Positions 16,534 to 25,481 of a stretch of 64,000 nucleotides of DNA are shown here, piece by piece. The notes under the pieces are model-generated. The model worked only from the letters and a program-made list of their open reading frames with translations. It was not told the DNA's origin and searched no databases. Position numbers and translations under genes: made by a program. This DNA comes from Pseudomonas sihuiensis (GTDB lineage Bacteria; Pseudomonadota; Gammaproteobacteria; Pseudomonadales; Pseudomonadaceae): positions 1,488,001 through 1,552,000 of the forward strand of contig NZ_LT629797.1 in assembly GCF_900106015.1 (NCBI RefSeq), written 5' to 3'. The stretch's first letter is position 1. Each line of letters begins with the position of its first letter.

Positions 16534-17601
16534 ATGGCGCTCACCGACCAATCCACCCGCATCCGCACTGGCGAAGAACTCGATGCCGACGTCATCGACG
16601 CTTATCTGAAAGCCAATATTCCGGGCCTGAGCGGCACAGCCAAGATCAGCCAGTTCCCCGGCGGCGCTTCGAACCTGACCTACCTGATCGAATACCCGCA
16701 GCAGGAATTCGTCCTGCGCCGCCCGCCGTTCGGCCACAAGGCCAAGTCGGCCCACGACATGGGCCGTGAGTACCGCATTCTCAACCAGCTCAACGCTGGC
16801 TTCCCTTACTGCCCCAAGGCTTACGTGCACTGCACCGACGAGTCGGTGATCGGCGCCGAGTTCTATGTGATGGAGCGGGTCAAGGGCATCATCCTGCGTT
16901 CGGAGATGCCGGCCGAGCTGAACTTCAGCGCCGAGCAGACCAGCACGCTGTGCAAGAGCTTCATCGACAAGCTGGTCGAGCTGCATAACGTCGATTACAA
17001 CGCCTGCGGCCTGGGTGATCTGGGCAAGCCCGAGGGTTATGTCGGGCGTCAGATCAAGGGCTGGAGCGAGCGCTACGAGAAAGCCCTGACTCCGGACGCA
17101 CCGACCTGGGAGCCGGTCAAGGCCTGGTTGAATGACAAGATGCCGGCCGATCACCACAAGCCGGGCATCGTGCATAACGACTACCGCTTCGACAACGTGA
17201 TCCTCGACCCCAGCAACCCGATGCAGATCATCGGTGTGCTCGACTGGGAGATGACCACCATCGGTGACCCGCTGATGGACCTGGGTAACACCCTGGCCTA
17301 CTGGATCGAGGCCGGCGACCCGGCCCCCGTACAACTGATGCGTCGCCAGCCGAGCAACGCGCCGGGCATGCTTACCCGCCAGCAATTCGTCGACTACTAC
17401 GCTGAAAAAGCCGGCATCGAGATCAAGAGTTTCGACTTCTACTACACCTACGGCCTGTTCCGTCTGGCCGGCATCGTGCAGCAGATCTACTACCGCTTCT
17501 ACCACGGCCAGACCCAGGACAAGCGCTTCGCCCAGTTCATTCAGATGAACAAGCTGCTGGAGCAGATGTGCCTGCAGGTCATCGGCAAATCCACTCTCTA
17601 A
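16534..17601 (+). CDS. Phosphotransferase-family (APH-fold) protein, ACAD10-like
   Basis: 355-residue kinase-like protein of the aminoglycoside-phosphotransferase fold. GGASNLTYLIEYPQQEFVLRRPP is the nucleotide loop and lysine/arginine strand, IVHNDYRFDNVIL (about residue 212) the Brenner catalytic loop, and GVLDWEMTTIGDPLMDLG the metal-binding aspartate. This subfamily is fused to or found beside acyl-CoA dehydrogenases (human ACAD10/11, where it phosphorylates 4-hydroxyacyl-CoAs), so a role in hydroxy-acid breakdown is plausible rather than drug resistance. An SDR gene follows after 16 bases. Confidence 0.88.
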   Translation: MALTDQSTRIRTGEELDADVIDAYLKANIPGLSGTAKISQFPGGASNLTYLIEYPQQEFVLRRPPFGHKAKSAHDMGREYRILNQLNAGFPYCPKAYVHCTDESVIGAEFYVMERVKGIILRSEMPAELNFSAEQTSTLCKSFIDKLVELHNVDYNACGLGDLGKPEGYVGRQIKGWSERYEKALTPDAPTWEPVKAWLNDKMPADHHKPGIVHNDYRFDNVILDPSNPMQIIGVLDWEMTTIGDPLMDLGNTLAYWIEAGDPAPVQLMRRQPSNAPGMLTRQQFVDYYAEKAGIEIKSFDFYYTYGLFRLAGIVQQIYYRFYHGQTQDKRFAQFIQMNKLLEQMCLQVIGKSTL

Positions 17602-17617
17602 CCCCGGGGTAATCACA

Positions 17618-18385
17618 ATGTCCAAGACCCAACTGTTCGACCTCGACGGCAAGATCGCCTTCGTTTCCGGCGCCAGCCGCGGCATCGGCGAGGCCATTGC
17701 CAAGCTGCTGGCTCAGCAAGGCGCGCACGTGATCGTCTCCAGCCGCAAGATCGAAGGCTGCCAGGCCGTGGCCGACGCCATCGTCGCGGAAGGCGGCAAG
17801 GCCACCGCCATCGCCTGCCACATCGGTGAAATGGAACAGATCACCAATGTCTTCGCGCAGATCAAGGAACAGTTCGGTCGCCTCGACATCCTGGTCAACA
17901 ACGCCGCGACCAACCCGCAGTTCTGCAACGTGCTGGATACCGATCTGGGCGCTTTCCAGAAGACGGTAGACGTCAATATCCGCGGCTACTATTTCATGTC
18001 CATCGAAGGCGGCAAATTGATGAAGGCAGGCGGTGGTGGCTCGATCATCAACGTCGCCTCGATCAACGGCGTATCCCCCGGCGAATTCCAGGGCATCTAC
18101 TCGGTGACCAAGGCCGCGGTGATCAGCATGACCAAGGTGTTCGCCAAGGAGTGCGCGCAGTTCGGCATTCGCTGCAACGCGCTGCTGCCGGGCCTGACCG
18201 ACACCAAGTTCGCCTCGGCACTGACCAAGAACGACGCCATCCTCAAGCATGCCCTGCAGCGCATCCCGCTCAAGCGCGTGGCCGACCCGAGCGAGATGGC
18301 CGGCGCGGTGCTGTACCTGGCCAGTGAAGCATCCAGCTACACCACCGGCGTGGCACTGAACGTGGACGGCGGCTTCCTCTCCTGA
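17618..18385 (+). CDS. Short-chain dehydrogenase/reductase
   Basis: 255-residue classical SDR. The cofactor motif is VSGASRGIGEAIAK (TGxxxGxG with the first Thr replaced by Ser), NNAATNPQFCNV gives the NNAG-type motif, INVASINGVSPGEFQGIYSVTKAAV carries the Ser...Tyr-x3-Lys catalytic set (Tyr about residue 161), and VALNVDGGFLS is the typical C-terminus. It probably oxidises or reduces a hydroxyacyl or ketoacyl substrate together with the phosphotransferase gene ahead of it. A perfect 13-base terminator follows 16 bases later. Confidence 0.9.
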   Translation: MSKTQLFDLDGKIAFVSGASRGIGEAIAKLLAQQGAHVIVSSRKIEGCQAVADAIVAEGGKATAIACHIGEMEQITNVFAQIKEQFGRLDILVNNAATNPQFCNVLDTDLGAFQKTVDVNIRGYYFMSIEGGKLMKAGGGGSIINVASINGVSPGEFQGIYSVTKAAVISMTKVFAKECAQFGIRCNALLPGLTDTKFASALTKNDAILKHALQRIPLKRVADPSEMAGAVLYLASEASSYTTGVALNVDGGFLS

Positions 18386-18401
18386 GGCCAGACGGCATAA
18401 A

Positions 18402-18431
18402 CGACAAAGGCACCTCAGGGTGCCTTTGTCG
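18402..18431 (+). terminator. Terminator after the SDR gene
   Basis: Perfect 13-base stem CGACAAAGGCACC/GGTGCCTTTGTCG around a TCAG loop; the T-run is inside the stem, as often seen in Pseudomonas. Confidence 0.85.
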
Positions 18432-18460
18432 TAAACAGGATAGGCCTAGCGCAGCGCAAT

Positions 18461-18533
18461 TGTAGGGTGGGCCGGGCGGCGCTCCGCTTCAGCCCACCAA
18501 TGAAGATCGCGGTGGGCTGAAGCCCACCCTACG
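18461..18533. repeat. Palindromic repeat, copy 1 (TAGGGTGGG family)
   Basis: Outer arms GTAGGGTGGGC (18462-18472) and GCCCACCCTAC (18522-18532) match perfectly; an inner hairpin GGTGGGC-TGAA-GCCCACC is at 18511-18528. It belongs with the copies at 18617 and 21877. The 18534-18616 stretch between copies 1 and 2 shows nothing recognisable. Confidence 0.75.
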
Positions 18534-18616
18534 TCACCAACGCGAACGCCAACTTCGCTCCCCTCTCCCGCCCTTCACGCACCCTCCCCATCAAGCGGGA
18601 GAGGTTCATCAATTTT

Positions 18617-18675
18617 TGTAGGGTGGGCTTCAGCCCACCAATGACTCTGCAATGTGGGCTAAAGCCCACCCTACA
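18617..18675. repeat. Palindromic repeat, copy 2 (TAGGGTGGG family)
   Basis: Outer arms TGTAGGGTGGGCT and AGCCCACCCTACA, 13 bases each and perfect, with the inner hairpin GGTGGGC-TTCA-GCCCACC at 18622-18639. It lies 16 bases beyond the stop of the IS-split gene, so copies 1 and 2 occupy the gap between that gene and the SDR terminator. Confidence 0.75.
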
Positions 18676-18795
18676 TCCACCCGCCCGGCCGCTACCAATC
18701 CTTCAGCGCGGCTTCGGCCGCAGGGTTCATCGGCTCAGCCAGCAGGCCGGTCGGCGTCAGGCTGACGCTGTACACCGCATCGGCGGCAATTGGCA

Positions 18796-20452
18796 CAGAG
18801 TGTGTAAAAACTCTTTCTTATCGTGCGTGCTTCAGCCCATTGCTCCTGGGCGTGGCGACTTCCCGATTATTTACCAGGATCAGCGCCGGTAACGCTTCAG
18901 AGCGCGTATGAAGCGCTTTGGCACCTCTTTGGGGCAGTAAAAGCCGGGCTTTTACGCCGCCATCGCCTTCAACAAGCCTTCGGTGCCGATGATTTTCATC
19001 ACCCGCTTCAAGTTATAGGCGAGCACATTCAAGCTCATTTCTGCGCTCACCCCGTTCAGTTTTCGAGTCAGGAAGTGCGTTGCCCCCATCCATTGTTTGA
19101 GCGTCCCGAATGGATGCTCAACAGTCCGCTTTCGAACCCGCATCATCTCCGGTGCTTGGTTCAGCCGGCGTTGCATTTCCTCCAGCACAGCTTCATGTTC
19201 CCAGCGCCTTACTCGACGATTTGTGCTTGGCGTGCACTGGGTTTTCAGCGTGCAACTCTGGCACTTTGAACTCCAGTAGCAGTGCATATTCATGCCTTTC
19301 TCAACGCTGGAGAATCGCCAGATCAGTGCCTCTCCCGCCGGGCAGGTGTATTCGTTTTTCGTCGAGTCATACACGAAGGCATCTTTGTTGAATCGGCCAT
19401 CAGCCTTGGCGCTTGAAGTCATTGGCTTAGGCACGTAGGCCGTGATGTTTGCGTCGTGACAGGCAAGGATTTCTTCACCCTTGAAGTAGCCTCGGTCAGC
19501 CACCACGGACAGCGTTTCTGCGCCGACAGCTTCACGAGCCTGCTTCGCCATTGAACTGAGTTGGTCACGGTCTGAACCGCTGTTGGTGACCTCATGAGCA
19601 ACTATTAAATGGTGCTGCGTATCGACAGCCGTCTGCACGTTGTAGCCAACGATACCGCTGCCGCGCGTCATCATCGAACGGGCATCCGGGTCGGTCAGCG
19701 AAACCTGTTTGTCAGGGGAATCGTTGAGCTGAGTTTCGATCCCCTCAAGCTCTTTCATCTGCGATTTGAGCTTGGCGATTTTATCTTCCAGGCTGGCAAT
19801 GTCTGGCGCGGAGGCGCTAGGAATCTGTCGATCAGCCGCATCGAGCGCAGCCAAATAACGGCTGATGCTCGCCTCGATTTCTTCCATGCGCCGCTTCAGT
19901 TTGGCGCTGGTGAAATTGCGGTCACGGTTGTTCACTGCCTTGAATTTGCTGCCGTCGATGGCAACCAGGTTTTCGTCAAACAACCCCAACTGCTGGCAGA
20001 GCAAAACGAACTGGCGGCAGACGCCGCGAATGGCCTTGCTGTTGTCTTTTCGGAAGTTGGCGATGGTCTTGAAATCGGGCGTCAAGCGCCCGGTCAGCCA
20101 CATCAGTTCAACGTTGCGCTGAGCTTCTCGCTCAAGACGGCGACTCGATTGGATGCGGTTCAGGTAGCCGTAGATATAGATCTTTAGCAGGACAGCGGGA
20201 TGGTAAGCAGGTCTGCCGGTTTCGGCTGGAATGACGCCATCAAAACCTAGCTTGGCCAAGTCGAGTTCATCGACGAAAACGTCAACCACCCGAACCGGAT
20301 TGGTATCGCTGACGTAGTCGTCGAGGCTTTCGGGAAGTAAGGTGCTTTGACCTCGGTGTTCACCCTGGATAAACCGTTTCATGGGCATCCCTTGCGATGA
20401 GACTCTTGGAAATTATAGCAAGGGTTTACCGGGGGCGTTTTTACACACTCTG
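18796..20452 (-). mobile_element. Complete IS1182-family insertion sequence
   Basis: The 1,657-base element is bounded by perfect 16-base inverted repeats CAGAGTGTGTAAAAAC (18796-18811) and its complement (20437-20452). The four bases GGCA at 18792-18795 are repeated at 20453-20456 and are read as the target-site duplication. One transposase gene fills the interior. Both ends and the duplication are intact, and the host gene frame is restored by precise removal, so the insertion is probably recent. Confidence 0.93.
18952..20382 (-). CDS. IS1182-family DDE transposase
   Basis: 476-residue transposase. The N-terminal DUF772-type domain includes GRPAYHPAVLLKIYIYGYLN and RLTPDFKTIANFRKDN; the first catalytic Asp is in LVAIDGSKFKAVNN; a coiled-coil stretch (about residues 160-220) follows; then VVADRGYFKGEEI with the second Asp, a Cys-rich CQSCTLKTQC segment, and VRKRTVEHPFGTLKQWMG containing the glutamate. 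Full family length, no frameshift. I start at ATG 20382 because AAGGG lies six bases before it; the ATG at 20388 has no room for a ribosome site. Confidence 0.93.
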   Translation of the reverse strand: MKRFIQGEHRGQSTLLPESLDDYVSDTNPVRVVDVFVDELDLAKLGFDGVIPAETGRPAYHPAVLLKIYIYGYLNRIQSSRRLEREAQRNVELMWLTGRLTPDFKTIANFRKDNSKAIRGVCRQFVLLCQQLGLFDENLVAIDGSKFKAVNNRDRNFTSAKLKRRMEEIEASISRYLAALDAADRQIPSASAPDIASLEDKIAKLKSQMKELEGIETQLNDSPDKQVSLTDPDARSMMTRGSGIVGYNVQTAVDTQHHLIVAHEVTNSGSDRDQLSSMAKQAREAVGAETLSVVADRGYFKGEEILACHDANITAYVPKPMTSSAKADGRFNKDAFVYDSTKNEYTCPAGEALIWRFSSVEKGMNMHCYWSSKCQSCTLKTQCTPSTNRRVRRWEHEAVLEEMQRRLNQAPEMMRVRKRTVEHPFGTLKQWMGATHFLTRKLNGVSAEMSLNVLAYNLKRVMKIIGTEGLLKAMAA

Positions 20453-21101
20453 GGCAGGTAGGTGACGCGCAGCGCCTGCGGGTCAAACAGCAGCAGGTCA
20501 CGTTGACTCAGACGCAACCAGCGCCACAGGTCCACGCCATAAGGGCTCTCGGCCAACTGCACGCGACCGTGTTGCGCCAACGCCTGCTGCTCGATGGCCA
20601 GAAAACGCCCGGACAGGCGTTCCAGACGGTAACCCGGCTCAAGACCAATCAACTCGGCCAGGCCTTTCCAGCGAATCAGTCGGCCGTCGAGTTGCCACAT
20701 GTCGCCCTCGAGCGTGACAGTGCGCTCGCGCCCCCCTTCGAGCAGCGTCACCTGATAACGCTGCGGACCATCAGCCTTGAAGCTCAGCGTCACCAGCGGC
20801 TTGCCCGGCTGCAGCGGCTCGTAGGCATACAGATCGTAAGCCACCAGACCGACCAAGCCGGCCAACGCGAGAAATGCCAGACCACAGGTGCCACGCAACC
20901 AGCCGAGGAACCAGCCCGTATTGAGCAGAATGCGCAATGCCACCAGCAGCGCCAATACGGCCAACAGCGCCACGGCCCAGGCCAACCCGTCGTATTGCAT
21001 CGATTGCGTTCCTTCTCTGACGAAATCCCGGCATTATGCGCAGCTCTCCCCACGACGAACAGCCAGCGGGCTGCGCACTCGCCCACAAGTCGACACTTTA
21101 T

Positions 21102-21881
21102 ATGCCATTCGCTCTCGAGCTCGCCATCGATCCCAGCACGCTAGCCATACTCGCCCTGGTCGCCTTCATCGCCGGCTTCATCGACGCCATTGCCGGTGGT
21201 GGCGGCCTGCTGACCATCCCTGCTCTGCTTACCGCAGGTCTACCGCCGCACCTGGTGCTGGGCACCAACAAGCTGTGCGCCACCTTCGGCTCGGGCACCG
21301 CGGCTCTCACGTTTTATCGCCGCAAGCTGTTCGACCCGAAGCAATGGCGCAACGCGTTGCTGGCAACCCTGATCGGCGCCCTGCTCGGCGCCGTCATCGC
21401 ACACTGGATGCCGGCCGCCTGGCTCAACCAGATGCTGCCGGTGATCGTCTTCGCCTGCGGTGTTTACCTGCTGTTCGGACGTATGCCGGAGGCACCAGCC
21501 GAACACGACCTACCGATAGCGCGCGGTCGGCAATGGCCTCAAGGGCTTGGCCTGGGACTCTACGATGGGGTGGCGGGCCCCGGCACCGGGGCATTCTGGA
21601 CGGTCAGCAGCCTGCTGATGTATCCACTCGATCTGGTGCGTGCCAGCGGCGTGGCGCGCACCATGAACTTCGTCAGCAACGCGGCGGCGCTGGCGGTGTT
21701 CATCGCCTTCGGTCAGGTAGCCTGGGTACTCGGCCTGAGCATGGGCGCCGCTTTGATGGTCGGCGCCTTTCTCGGTGCGCGCACCGCGATCAAAGGCGGT
21801 TCGAAGTTCATTCGCCCGGTGTTCATTACGGTGGTATTGGCGCTGACCACACGCCTGGTCTGGCAGCACTGGGTCGCGTAG
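21102..21881 (+). CDS. TSUP/TauE-SafE family anion transporter
   Basis: 259-residue inner-membrane protein with about eight helices. The paired signatures are GFIDAIAGGGGLLTIPALL near the N-terminus and GLYDGVAGPGTGAFWTV in the second half, followed by NFVSNAAALAVF. TSUP proteins move sulfite, sulfoacetate, taurine or similar organic anions; nothing here identifies which. Start ATG 21102 gives the standard MPFALEL N-terminus, but no strong ribosome site is visible; an in-frame ATG at 21036 is an alternative. Its TAG stop lies inside the palindromic repeat at 21877. Confidence 0.85.
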   Translation: MPFALELAIDPSTLAILALVAFIAGFIDAIAGGGGLLTIPALLTAGLPPHLVLGTNKLCATFGSGTAALTFYRRKLFDPKQWRNALLATLIGALLGAVIAHWMPAAWLNQMLPVIVFACGVYLLFGRMPEAPAEHDLPIARGRQWPQGLGLGLYDGVAGPGTGAFWTVSSLLMYPLDLVRASGVARTMNFVSNAAALAVFIAFGQVAWVLGLSMGAALMVGAFLGARTAIKGGSKFIRPVFITVVLALTTRLVWQHWVA

Positions 21882-21933
21882 GGCGGGTGCAACCCGCCAC
21901 AGCATCGATTTGGCGGGTTACACCCGCCCTACG
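21877..21933. repeat. Palindromic repeat, copy 3, carrying both convergent stop codons
   Basis: Outer arms CGTAGGGCGGGTG (21877-21889) and CACCCGCCCTACG (21921-21933) are perfect. Inner CGGGT...ACCCG pairs add two hairpins. The TAG in the left arm is the stop of the TSUP gene and the TAG read from the right arm on the other strand is the stop of nudC. It may also serve as a bidirectional terminator. Confidence 0.8.
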
Positions 21934-22750
21934 GCAGACTGGGCTCAGGCAAGCCAAGACGACGCGCAACGTAAAGATCGATCAGATGGCGGGCGATGGA
22001 ACGCGACGCTGGCAACGGCGGCAAGTCATCGACACGAAACCAGCGCGCATCCTCGATCTCGTCTTCTTGCATGATGATCTCGCCACTGGCGTACTCGGCG
22101 TGGAAGCCAAGCATCAGCGAATGCGGAAACGGCCAGCCCTGGCTACCGATGTACTGCAGGTTTTTCACCTCGACGCCGACTTCCTCACGCACCTCGCGCG
22201 CCACGCAATGCTCCACTGACTCGCCCGGCTCGACGAACCCGGCCAGGGTGCTGTATACGCCGGTGACGAACCGCGGTGAACGTGCCAGGAGTATCTCGTC
22301 GCCCCGTGTGACCAGTACGATCATGCTCGGCGAAATGCGCGGATAGTGCTGCGATTCGCAGCTGTCGCACCGCATCGCCCGCTCGCCAGGAAGCTGGCGC
22401 GTCGGCGCACCGCAACTACCGCAATAACGATGCTCGGCGTACCAGGTGCCGATCTGCGCGGCGTAGGCCAGCATGCGAAAGGTTTCCGCGTCGCCCTGCA
22501 GCATGAACTGACGCAGGCTCTGCCAGCTGCAGCCCTCCAGCGTCGCCGAGGGCTTGAGTTGCAGCAGGTAAACGGCATCGTCACCGAAATGACCGATACC
22601 CTGCTCGCCGAGAATAGGCAGGTCCTGGCGCTTGATCCAATCACGCGGGAACAGCACGCCATTGCTGTCGGCGAGAAAGTGCTGCTGGTTATAGAGCAGC
22701 GCCCAGCCGCCAGGCTGGGCAGGATCGAGAAAGGTATTGCGCCAGACCAT
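21929..22750 (-). CDS. nudC: NAD+ diphosphatase / RNA deNADding enzyme NudC
   Basis: 273-residue Nudix hydrolase that splits NAD(H) to NMN and AMP and can remove NAD caps from RNA. Zinc ribbon: YCGSCGAPT and [14 protein letters not shown]. The Nudix box [25 protein letters not shown] is complete. The NudC-specific motif SQPWPFPxS reads SQGWPFPHS here, with Gly for Pro. Its ATG overlaps the fimL stop by one base (TGATG), so translation is coupled to fimL, as in the P. aeruginosa PA1822-PA1823 pair. Confidence 0.93.
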   Translation of the reverse strand: MVWRNTFLDPAQPGGWALLYNQQHFLADSNGVLFPRDWIKRQDLPILGEQGIGHFGDDAVYLLQLKPSATLEGCSWQSLRQFMLQGDAETFRMLAYAAQIGTWYAEHRYCGSCGAPTRQLPGERAMRCDSCESQHYPRISPSMIVLVTRGDEILLARSPRFVTGVYSTLAGFVEPGESVEHCVAREVREEVGVEVKNLQYIGSQGWPFPHSLMLGFHAEYASGEIIMQEDEIEDARWFRVDDLPPLPASRSIARHLIDLYVARRLGLPEPSLP

Positions 22751-24429
22751 CAGGCTGCCACCGGCATGCCCAGTGCCTTGACGCTTTCTTCAGCCAGGTC
22801 GAGCACGCTGGGACGGGTTTCAGGACGCATCACCGCGCCCGCTTCCAGGTAGTACTCGAGGCTGCTCAAAGCATCAGCCAGGGTTTCCAGCATCTGCTCC
22901 GACGGCATTTGCGCCGACTCGAGCATGCGCGCCTGGATATAGTCGGCACAGGCACCGACCAGTATCGCGGCACGGCGCTGCTCGAGAAACCACAAGCCGC
23001 CACGCACGGCCTGCAGGCTGAACGGTACGTTGGACAGGTGCATCTTGTCGCCAGCCGACTCCAGATACGCGGTGATCGCGCGCTTGGCCAGAGCCAGACC
23101 GGCCTGGGCCTCGTCGACCACGACGATACGGGCTTCGTTGAGCTGATGAGTGGCGAAAGAGTCGGCCTCATTGCCCGGCTCGACGGCAGCCGGCCTGATA
23201 TCGCGACCTTCGCCACGTTCCAGGCTGGCCACCATGCCTTCGACATAGAGCACGGCATCGGCCAGCTTGTGCAACTGCTCAGCCTGTGGCGGCGTGTCTT
23301 CGCTCCAGGCAGCGACCAGCGGCAACTGCGCGCCGAGCGAGTTGCCGGCAGAGTTCAGACCGACCATGCCTAAGGTCTTGGCCAACTTGCCCAGCAATGC
23401 ATGCAGGGTGCCCAAGGTTTCGCCTTGCAAGGTGCCGCGCTCGAGCAGGTCGAGCATGTCCTTGACGCTGGCCAGCTCTTCGCGAATCGCCGTGGACAAC
23501 GAACGCATCACCGCCTGGCCCGGCCCTGCCAGGCGCCGGTATTCCTCTTCCAGCAGGTGGTCGGTGAACGGCAACGGCGTGAGGCCGAACACTCCGCGCA
23601 TGGCGCTGGCGTGCGGGCCGTGGCTGTCAGCCAGCGCGACCAGATACAGCAGCTCTTTCAGCAAACTGCGCGGTGCTTCGTACTGCGGGTTGCCGAGCAT
23701 CAGCTTGAGTTCGCGATCGACCCGCGAGAACAGCTGCTTGCGCGATTTGCGTGGCAGCAGTTGACCATCGCACTGCGCTTCGATGGCGGCAGCGCCAATC
23801 CAGCACATGCGCCCACGCGGCTCATTGGCGAACAGGCTGTCCAGGCGCGCCATCGCACGCACCATCAGTTTGAGGCTGGCCTGCGGATTCTGCTCACGAA
23901 TGAAGCCCAGCAGCCCTACCTGATACATGTGACGCAGGCGCTTGCCTTCGCTCAGTTTGGCCGCGCCATCGAGTGGCTGGGTAGCTGTATGTGGCCGCGC
24001 ATGATCGAGGCGCACGCTGAAGAAGAAACTTTCCGGCAGCGGCTGCTGCGCGCCAGCCTGACGCAAATCGTTGATCGCCGGCAGCAGCAGTTCAGGCATT
24101 TCCTGGCGATGAGCGTCGACGTTTTCCAGATAACGGCGCAGCACATGCAGGGCATTGCTCAGTGCCGAGAGCTGCGCGTCGCGCTCCTCACCTGCTCCGG
24201 CTGGAATATCGGTCGCCTGATCCAGCACTTCCTGGGCCAGCAACTCGGCACCGGCCAGCTCGATCAGGTTGAGCGTGCCGCGCACCTGATGAAGGCTTTC
24301 CACCGCCTGCTGCAACAGGCTGCCGTTATGCCGCTCGGCGATGAAATGCTCCAGGCTCTGCTCGGCCTCTTCCATGGTGACGAACAGCTCGTCGCGCACC
24401 AGATTCAGGGATGTGGCTCCACTTACCAT
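22750..24429 (-). CDS. fimL: FimL, ChpA-N-terminal-like regulator of twitching and cAMP
   Basis: 559-residue cytoplasmic protein, the same length and position (between an enoyl-CoA hydratase gene and nudC) as P. aeruginosa FimL, a homologue of the N-terminal part of ChpA that links the Pil-Chp system to adenylate cyclase CyaB and type IV pilus function. The helical stretch [21 protein letters not shown] looks Hpt-derived. No CheA kinase, CheW or receiver domain follows. No pil or chp genes are in this window. The assignment rests on length, synteny and overall pattern rather than a single diagnostic motif. Confidence 0.85.
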   Translation of the reverse strand: MVSGATSLNLVRDELFVTMEEAEQSLEHFIAERHNGSLLQQAVESLHQVRGTLNLIELAGAELLAQEVLDQATDIPAGAGEERDAQLSALSNALHVLRRYLENVDAHRQEMPELLLPAINDLRQAGAQQPLPESFFFSVRLDHARPHTATQPLDGAAKLSEGKRLRHMYQVGLLGFIREQNPQASLKLMVRAMARLDSLFANEPRGRMCWIGAAAIEAQCDGQLLPRKSRKQLFSRVDRELKLMLGNPQYEAPRSLLKELLYLVALADSHGPHASAMRGVFGLTPLPFTDHLLEEEYRRLAGPGQAVMRSLSTAIREELASVKDMLDLLERGTLQGETLGTLHALLGKLAKTLGMVGLNSAGNSLGAQLPLVAAWSEDTPPQAEQLHKLADAVLYVEGMVASLERGEGRDIRPAAVEPGNEADSFATHQLNEARIVVVDEAQAGLALAKRAITAYLESAGDKMHLSNVPFSLQAVRGGLWFLEQRRAAILVGACADYIQARMLESAQMPSEQMLETLADALSSLEYYLEAGAVMRPETRPSVLDLAEESVKALGMPVAA

Positions 24430-24466
24430 GCTCTAGGCCTCGCAGCGAACATCAGCGAATACGGCA

Positions 24467-25279
24467 TCAGTCGGCGAACTCCGGCTTCTGCTTGGTCATG
24501 TGCGCCGCCATGGCCAGGCGCAGGTCTTCCGACTGCAGCATGGCGGCATTCCAGGTAGCGATATATTCAAGGCCATCATCGACCCGGTGATCGCGCATGT
24601 AGCGAATCATTTCCTTGGTTCCACGCACGGCAATCGGCGACTTGGCAGCGATTTGTGCGGCAATTTCCATCACCCCGGCCAGCAGCGCTTCCTGATCTTC
24701 GTAGGTGCGATTGACCAGGCCGATGCGCGCAGCCTCGTTACCGTCGATGGTGCGCCCGGTGAAGGCCAGCTCACGCATCATGCCGTCGCCGATGATGCGC
24801 GGCAGGCGCTGCAGGGTGCCGACGTCAGCGGCCATGCCCATGTCGATTTCCTTGATGGAGAACTGCGCATCGACGCTGCAATAGCGCATGTCGCAGGCGC
24901 TGATCAGATCGATGGCGCCGCCAATGCAGTAACCCTGAATGGCAGCCAGCACCGGCTTGCGGCAGTTGTCGACGGCGTTGAAAGAGGCTTGCAGCTCGAG
25001 AATCTTGCGCCGCAGCGCCGAGGCATTACGACCAACATCCTTGCCCAGCTGGGCCCCGACCGAGGCCAGCAGCATCAGGTCGATGCCCGAAGAAAAGTGT
25101 TTGCCGGCACCGGAGAGCACCACGACACGCACCGCATCGTTGTCATCGACCCACTGAAAGATCTCGATGATCTCGCGCCAGAAGTCGGCATTCATGGCGT
25201 TGATCTTGTCCGGACGGTTGATCTGCACATGGGCGATCTTGTCCGCCAGCTCGACGCGGAAGGCTTTGTAGTCGGACAT
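24467..25279 (-). CDS. Enoyl-CoA hydratase/isomerase (dienoyl-CoA isomerase-like)
   Basis: 270-residue crotonase-family enzyme (PA1821 type). GAGKHFSSGIDLMLL forms the oxyanion loop, AIQGYCIGGAIDLISACDMRYC the second oxyanion motif and acid-base region, and ADVGTLQRLPRIIGDGMMRELAFTGRTI is typical of ECH1, the delta3,5-delta2,4-dienoyl-CoA isomerase used for odd-position double bonds in beta-oxidation. ATG 25279 is chosen because GAGG stands nine bases before it; ATG 25288 sits too close. The 25280-25481 gap to ldcA has no gene. Confidence 0.88.
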   Translation of the reverse strand: MSDYKAFRVELADKIAHVQINRPDKINAMNADFWREIIEIFQWVDDNDAVRVVVLSGAGKHFSSGIDLMLLASVGAQLGKDVGRNASALRRKILELQASFNAVDNCRKPVLAAIQGYCIGGAIDLISACDMRYCSVDAQFSIKEIDMGMAADVGTLQRLPRIIGDGMMRELAFTGRTIDGNEAARIGLVNRTYEDQEALLAGVMEIAAQIAAKSPIAVRGTKEMIRYMRDHRVDDGLEYIATWNAAMLQSEDLRLAMAAHMTKQKPEFAD

Positions 25280-25481
25280 GGCAGGCATCCTCAGCCGCGG
25301 CTCGGCAGCACAGTAACAATTTTGTGATTAATAACCGAGCAACTATAACAAGCACGCCATAAAAGTCGATGCTTGCCACTGTGACGCAGGGCACGCCCCG
25401 GACGTTAACAACCGCTTTGAATGTCAGAGATAAGAGATTGATCTGCCGAGGATCTTACTCCCCGACAGACCCACAACAGGT

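Larger units (their letters stand above)
18692..21000 (-). pseudogene. Membrane protein gene split by the IS1182-family element
   Basis: The 5' part (21000 down to 20453) encodes 183 residues starting MQYDGLAWAVALLAVL, with two or three membrane helices (about residues 7-28, 32-55) and a soluble part containing VTLLEGGRERTVTLEGDMW. The 3' part (18795 down to 18692) encodes PIAADAVYSVSLTPTGLL to ALKDW and a TAG stop. Removing the element and one copy of its four-base target duplication joins ...VTYLP to IAADAVY in frame, giving an intact 215-residue protein. I do not recognise the family; it may be called a cation/multidrug efflux-like protein in other pseudomonads. As it stands the protein loses 32 residues and gains 12 foreign ones. 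Confidence 0.85.

Noticed and set aside
16534..17601. Aminoglycoside resistance gene
   Set aside because: Although it has the APH fold, its sequence matches the acyl-CoA-dehydrogenase-associated subfamily and its neighbours are metabolic.
18623..19391. Plus-strand open frames near and inside the IS
   Set aside because: They run through palindromic repeats, the pseudogene tail and the antisense of the transposase; no protein pattern.
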